A stretch of DNA of 9,325 nt. Origin: Euryarchaeota archaeon UBA40. Lineage in GTDB: Archaea; Thermoplasmatota; Poseidoniia; Poseidoniales; Thalassarchaeaceae. The notes beneath the pieces are model-generated. The model ran no database searches, had not been told where the DNA came from, and worked only from the letters and a program-made list of their open reading frames with translations. Location: contig DAYJ01000039.1 of assembly GCA_002506875.1 (NCBI GenBank), positions 1-9,325 of the forward strand, in the 5' to 3' direction. A program made the translations under genes and the position numbers. This document shows positions 5,754-9,325 of this stretch, piece by piece (position 1 is the stretch's first letter; each line of letters begins with the position of its first letter).

Positions 5754-7880
5754 TCACTTCTCGTTAGTAAGGCGCTCAATCAATTCCGCCTTCCGCCCGG
5801 AGAAAGGCAAACCCTTGGACTTGAGAACATCCTTCAGTTCAGCAACCGTCATTGACGCATAATCCGCTACCGAACTCGTCTGAGAATTGTTCAATTTAGT
5901 TTGAAAAGTATCCAGTAAATTCGCATCAGGTGAAGATGAATCTTGGACTTTAGCACTGAAATCACCGATACGGTGATTGGAATCCAATGTCGAATTCCGA
6001 TAGAGTATAAACATCAGGAGACCAATAACTCCTGCCAGAAGGAGAACTACGAAGGATAGAGCAGCGACCATCCCTTGTCCAGAGCCTCCTTCAACCTCAA
6101 TTAGAGGCTCGGAACCCATGACATGGATGTGAGTCACCATGTTAGCTGAAGCGTTTGGACCACGAATAGATCTAAGGAGAATTGTGTGATTGCCCTCAAT
6201 TTCGACATCAGGGAGTTCATTCAACCGATCCACGAGCATTGTATGTGTGATAGTAACTTCTTCCTCCCCCATGTCGTGTTCCACCAAATCCATCCAAGTG
6301 TCCCTCATATCCCAAGTCCGCCACTGGACCTCGACAGGATCACCAGTGAGCGAGTAATCGATACCTTCACCAGGACCGACATGGACCTTGTCATCCATCG
6401 TCGGCTCAGATTGCAACGAGATATTCATGCCCATGTCGAGTCCAAATACATAGTTTGCAGCCTCTGCGACGGATTCGGGCGCACGTGTCTCCCCGTGCCC
6501 GTAGACGTTATTCTGACGATTCTTGGGGATAAGGTCCTCTGCACAAGGCTCGTTCGCAAAGTCATAATGGCACGGGCGATAGATTGCAGTTTCTTGCATA
6601 ATATTACGGACATCGAAAGGCGACATATCCGGGTTAGCCTGGTACATCAGAGCAGCAAGTCCAGCCGCACCAGGAGTAGCCATACTAGTCCCCGACAGGG
6701 ACACATAGCCGGTGCCAGTGTTGTAATCAGGAGCATTCACATTAGATCCAATGAAAGCAATGTTTGGTTTAATGCGCCCCTCTTCAGTCGGACCTTGGCT
6801 AGAATATACTGCGATGGAGCCGCTCTTATCGAGCGCACCTACTGTAATTACGTCCTCAGCTGAACCAGGCGTCCCAATCTGTGCGGAAACCGCGTTATTT
6901 CCGGCTGCGATGAACAATGCAATACCCTCAGCCATCATTCGGTTACCCATGCGATTAACAGATTCCTCCTCAGAAGAAGTCCATTCAATTGCACCCGGTC
7001 CACCAAGGCTCATACTTGCCGCACGGATATTGAAAACGTGTTTCTTATCGACGGTCCATTCCATTCCTGCCATGACGGTAGAGAAGGAACCAGAACCACC
7101 TGAATCGAGAACCTTGACACCTACCAACTGCGCTTGTGGAGCGACCCCAACATGGACCATGTCTGGAGCACCTGTACCAGCTGTAATACCTGCACAATGT
7201 GTACCATGTCCTTGGTCATCGTAGGCCTTAACCTCAGTACCGTTCGAAAGATCGGGCGTGTTTACAGGATCATAAAAGGCGATTACCTTTGGATCATTTG
7301 TCTCGTTGCGATCATCAAGATCATCGAGACCTGCATGATCAGAATCGATACCCGTATCGATAATAGCGACTACGGAGCCTGCGCCAGTGTAACCAGTATC
7401 ATCCCATACAGTGTCTACACCGTGATATGGCACGACATCCTCCATCTGAACCTCAAGACGGCCATCAAGCTCGACAAAGACAACCCCGGGAACATCAAGC
7501 ACATCGAAGAGATCACCGACTGCGATTCGACCGGCAATGGAATCGATAAGATGGTACCGCCACGAGATTACAATGTCGACCGATTCTGAGAGAAGAATTT
7601 CGTCCTCAGCTATCGGTGTATGATCGAAATCGATAATGACACCAATGCGGCCGTTCTCATCTACCCAATCTCCACCGCTCATCCCAGCGACTGCCATCCA
7701 CACTGCATCGTGGATACGATCACGATCCTGATCCATATTCGTGGTCTCCCACCAAGGCTCCTCCCCAGCATGAGATTCCGTAGTAGATTCCATGGCCATA
7801 GGTGCTGCAATAGGAGTAAGCATCACTGCGATAGTCAGGAACAAGATGAACCGAAGAATATGCGGCCGGCCAGTGCTCAT
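5754..7880 (-). CDS. Membrane-anchored subtilisin-like (S8) serine protease with C-terminal cytoplasmic SAP-like domain
   Basis: A 708-residue exported protease. It has a signal peptide (about 1-30) and an I9-like propeptide (about 75-147, ending VPGVVFVELDG), which normally acts as intramolecular chaperone and inhibitor. The S8 catalytic domain spans about 155-435 with Asp175 in AIIDTGID, His225 in GHGTHCAG, oxyanion Asn328 in AAGNN and Ser399 in SGTSMATP. All essential residues are present, so activity is expected. An uncharacterised beta-rich region follows (about 490-595), then one membrane helix (603-627) and a cytoplasmic tail. The tail ends in ELKDVLKSKGLPFSGRK (681-697), a good match to the SAP helix-turn-helix motif; the whole motif is at about 677-704. 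SAP domains usually bind DNA or RNA, so this is an unexpected partner for an extracellular protease. The ATG at 7880 is followed directly by the signal peptide. It is the first gene of the minus-strand run. Confidence 0.95.
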   Translation of the reverse strand: MSTGRPHILRFILFLTIAVMLTPIAAPMAMESTTESHAGEEPWWETTNMDQDRDRIHDAVWMAVAGMSGGDWVDENGRIGVIIDFDHTPIAEDEILLSESVDIVISWRYHLIDSIAGRIAVGDLFDVLDVPGVVFVELDGRLEVQMEDVVPYHGVDTVWDDTGYTGAGSVVAIIDTGIDSDHAGLDDLDDRNETNDPKVIAFYDPVNTPDLSNGTEVKAYDDQGHGTHCAGITAGTGAPDMVHVGVAPQAQLVGVKVLDSGGSGSFSTVMAGMEWTVDKKHVFNIRAASMSLGGPGAIEWTSSEEESVNRMGNRMMAEGIALFIAAGNNAVSAQIGTPGSAEDVITVGALDKSGSIAVYSSQGPTEEGRIKPNIAFIGSNVNAPDYNTGTGYVSLSGTSMATPGAAGLAALMYQANPDMSPFDVRNIMQETAIYRPCHYDFANEPCAEDLIPKNRQNNVYGHGETRAPESVAEAANYVFGLDMGMNISLQSEPTMDDKVHVGPGEGIDYSLTGDPVEVQWRTWDMRDTWMDLVEHDMGEEEVTITHTMLVDRLNELPDVEIEGNHTILLRSIRGPNASANMVTHIHVMGSEPLIEVEGGSGQGMVAALSFVVLLLAGVIGLLMFILYRNSTLDSNHRIGDFSAKVQDSSSPDANLLDTFQTKLNNSQTSSVADYASMTVAELKDVLKSKGLPFSGRKAELIERLTNEK

Positions 7881-7971
7881 GCTTTGACCGACTCAAAACC
7901 CCCAAATGAAACCCGCGCATAACCAGACCTAACATCGCTGGTATCAAGTCGTGATGATGTATCTCGCAACC
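7881..7971. promoter_or_regulatory. Divergent intergenic region between the protease and the plus-strand surface-protein gene
   Basis: These 91 bases separate two divergent starts and must hold promoters for both directions. Only weak candidates are visible: the minus-strand TTTCATTT about 24-31 bases before the protease ATG would suit a leaderless transcript. On the plus side GTGAT at 7951-7955 resembles part of an archaeal Shine-Dalgarno but is 16 bases from the ATG. No inverted repeat or operator stands out. Confidence 0.35.
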
Positions 7972-9120
7972 ATGAAGAGGGCAATAGTTGCTGTCCTTCT
8001 CGGCTCAATCATGGTCACCTTGACCTTCATACCAGTCGCAAATGCAGAAGTTGTAACACCCAAATGGACTGATGGAGATAGGTTCGAATACATGGGATAC
8101 GACACTTTCGCAATTAGAAATTTTGAGAACTTCGTCTTCAATGGTACTAAGCCGATTTCTGTGGACAAGACAGATGGGCAACGACTGACAATTGTGTATG
8201 GAAGTGAAAGAGAATGCACACGTTCAGCTTGGGAGGGAAACTGTGGATATGCTCAGCAAAGCCATAGGATCGTTATGGAGACCATGTGGGAAAATGGTTC
8301 AACCATGTTTGAATCTGATTTACTCAACATCACCATTGAAATGAACGTTGAATGCTGGGAGCCAGTGGACCGAATCGGAATCATTCCTGCGTTTGCGGAC
8401 TGTAAATACAACTGGAATTACCTGATCTCCTTTACTGTAGGACCAGAGGACAATACAGTAGAATTTGAGGCAGTTCAATGGAACAATGTCACCTATTCAG
8501 GGGATTGGCCAGAGACCTTTCGCATTGGTGATTCATGGACTACTGAGGAGAATGTCGATCGAGAATATAATCATCGATCACGTTCTAACGGAGGAGTATG
8601 GAATGAAACAGAAATACAGTCGATATCTGAAGCATCCACTTGGTCTTGGACAGTAATGGACGAGGTGAATGTCTATCTCGGAGAAAATGCGGATATCAAA
8701 GAAGAGGCAACACGAGTTCAGATTCTAGAAGCAGGTGGCTTTCGAAACAATACGTATTGGCTTGATGAAGAAGGATACGTAGTGCGCAATGAATTCAGAG
8801 AAGATGGTGTACTCTTAGCAACACTTCAGTTGACTGATTGGACATATTCGCTAGAGGATCAACGAGGCACCCAAGTTAGCGGAGGAACTGGGGCAAGTGT
8901 CCTATTCTTTGGTGCGTTGATTACAATCGTCCTATTGACCGGAATAGGATGGATTGGATGGCGAGCCTACAACCTCGTAAATGAGGAGATAATCGACGAA
9001 GTAGCGGAACGTATTGTTGAAACCGATCGACGTCTCAGAGGAAATTCTTCAGAATCTGATCGCTCGGTGGGCCTTCTGTCCCGTACGTCCGATGTCATCG
9101 ATGAGGACCGAGACATCTGA
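7972..9120 (+). CDS. Secreted single-pass membrane glycoprotein-like protein of unknown function
   Basis: Unrecognised protein of 382 residues. It has a classic signal peptide (1-26, MKRAIVAVLL...VANA), an extracellular domain of about 275 residues, one helix (about 307-330), and a charged cytoplasmic segment of about 50 residues whose start looks helical (NEEIIDEVAERIVETDRRL). The outer domain has six N-glycosylation sequons (Asn57, 108, 119, 172, 211 and 259) and four cysteines (82, 91, 128 and 144), fitting a glycosylated, disulfide-bonded surface protein. It is rich in Trp and Tyr and probably beta-structured; no enzyme motif is visible. The frame begins at GTG 7951 followed by two ATGs. 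ATG 7972 is chosen because Lys-Arg and the hydrophobic core follow directly, but 7954 or 7957 would only lengthen the signal peptide. It is transcribed away from the protease; a functional link is possible but unproven. Confidence 0.86.
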   Translation: MKRAIVAVLLGSIMVTLTFIPVANAEVVTPKWTDGDRFEYMGYDTFAIRNFENFVFNGTKPISVDKTDGQRLTIVYGSERECTRSAWEGNCGYAQQSHRIVMETMWENGSTMFESDLLNITIEMNVECWEPVDRIGIIPAFADCKYNWNYLISFTVGPEDNTVEFEAVQWNNVTYSGDWPETFRIGDSWTTEENVDREYNHRSRSNGGVWNETEIQSISEASTWSWTVMDEVNVYLGENADIKEEATRVQILEAGGFRNNTYWLDEEGYVVRNEFREDGVLLATLQLTDWTYSLEDQRGTQVSGGTGASVLFFGALITIVLLTGIGWIGWRAYNLVNEEIIDEVAERIVETDRRLRGNSSESDRSVGLLSRTSDVIDEDRDI

Positions 9121-9324
9121 AATCAGTTTTTCACGGATTAGTTGGCCGATTGCTGATCCTTGGATAGTCACTGTTGCAACACCACAGGCTCGAAATGTAT
9201 TGGCATCGGAATCATGATCATAACAAACCACGAAGCCATGACTCGCCCAATCATCGATTGTTATCGTGTCATCAGTGTTATTGCCTGCTGTTACATTGTA
9301 GATTGCCTGACCTGAAGACAACGT
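9049..9324 (-). CDS. C-terminal part of an unidentified protein (5' end outside the window)
   Basis: An open minus-strand frame enters from the right edge and stops at TGA (9049-9051), giving about 91 residues. No credible start is visible (the first start-like codon is TTG 9321), so the gene most likely begins outside. The visible part contains TITIDDWASHGFVVCYDH, then a segment with GVATVTIQGSAIGQLI and a Lys/Arg-rich end. I recognise no family. Its last 72 bases overlap the 3' end of the plus-strand gene that stops at 9120. Either the two genes truly overlap tail to tail or this frame is accidental. The smooth, protein-like composition all the way to the edge favours a real gene, and without it the last 205 bases would be empty in an otherwise packed window. 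Confidence 0.5.
   Translation of the reverse strand, partial: TLSSGQAIYNVTAGNNTDDTITIDDWASHGFVVCYDHDSDANTFRACGVATVTIQGSAIGQLIREKLISDVSVLIDDIGRTGQKAHRAIRF
9127..9131 (+). terminator. T5 tract just after the stop of the plus-strand gene
   Basis: Five consecutive T residues lie six bases after the TGA at 9118-9120. Archaeal RNA polymerase can terminate at short T-tracts in the non-template strand without a hairpin. The tract also falls inside the opposite-strand frame, where it reads as Lys/Leu codons, so it may be coincidental. Confidence 0.28.
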
Positions 9325-9325
9325 G

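Noticed and set aside
6186..6863. A 225-codon plus-strand open frame
   Set aside because: It lies wholly antisense to the protease gene, whose catalytic motifs are intact, and its translation has no signal, domain or believable composition.
1..9325. CRISPR array, insertion sequence, integrase site or prophage
   Set aside because: No spaced direct repeats, terminal inverted repeats, transposase or integrase motifs were seen on either strand.

Overview
The window looks like a piece of a planktonic euryarchaeal genome, most likely Marine Group II/III (Poseidoniia-like). This is inferred from the style of the proteins and was not tested by any search. The pointers are a tRNA without an encoded CCA, an AGGTG Shine-Dalgarno and TATA-like boxes at archaeal spacing, secreted Ig-like proteins with C-terminal anchors (one carrying a PGF motif as in archaeosortase substrates), many N-glycosylation sequons, and intermediate GC. 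Genes are tightly packed and no gap exceeds about 100 bases.

Layout. The 3' end of a plus-strand gene (to 133) abuts, stop to stop, a minus-strand gene for a three-helix membrane protein with an extracellular C-terminal domain (134-1351). Further along the minus strand lie two tandem paralogous secreted proteins with Ig-like repeats and matching cysteines (1442-2377 and 2454-3434). A tRNA with anticodon CAT follows (3481-3554), then a SAMHD1-like HD phosphohydrolase (3597-4880), an internally duplicated polytopic membrane protein (4907-5752), and a membrane-anchored subtilisin-family protease (5754-7880). In transcription order the minus cluster runs protease, membrane protein, HD hydrolase, tRNA, Ig-like protein 1, Ig-like protein 2, three-helix protein. 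The first three are separated by 1 and 26 bases and probably form one operon. The two Ig-like genes and the three-helix gene may have promoters of their own. On the plus strand, divergent from the protease, is a secreted single-pass glycoprotein-like gene (7972-9120). Its 3' end overlaps a minus-strand reading frame that leaves the window at 9325.

How it may fit together. Six of the seven complete proteins are exported or in the membrane, and several carry acidic cytoplasmic tails, so this is a cell-surface neighbourhood with one cytosolic nucleotide-metabolism enzyme embedded in it. The most unusual object is the protease. It has a signal peptide, an I9-like propeptide, a complete Asp-His-Ser catalytic domain outside the cell and one membrane helix. 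Its cytoplasmic tail ends in a SAP-like motif, a fold normally associated with nucleic-acid binding. It is the first gene of the run that also encodes the polytopic membrane protein and the HD hydrolase.

Four long frames begin with non-ATG codons (TTG or GTG) upstream of a better ATG, and a fifth (7951) begins with GTG; starts were moved to the ATG where the signal peptide, spacing or ribosome binding site favoured it.
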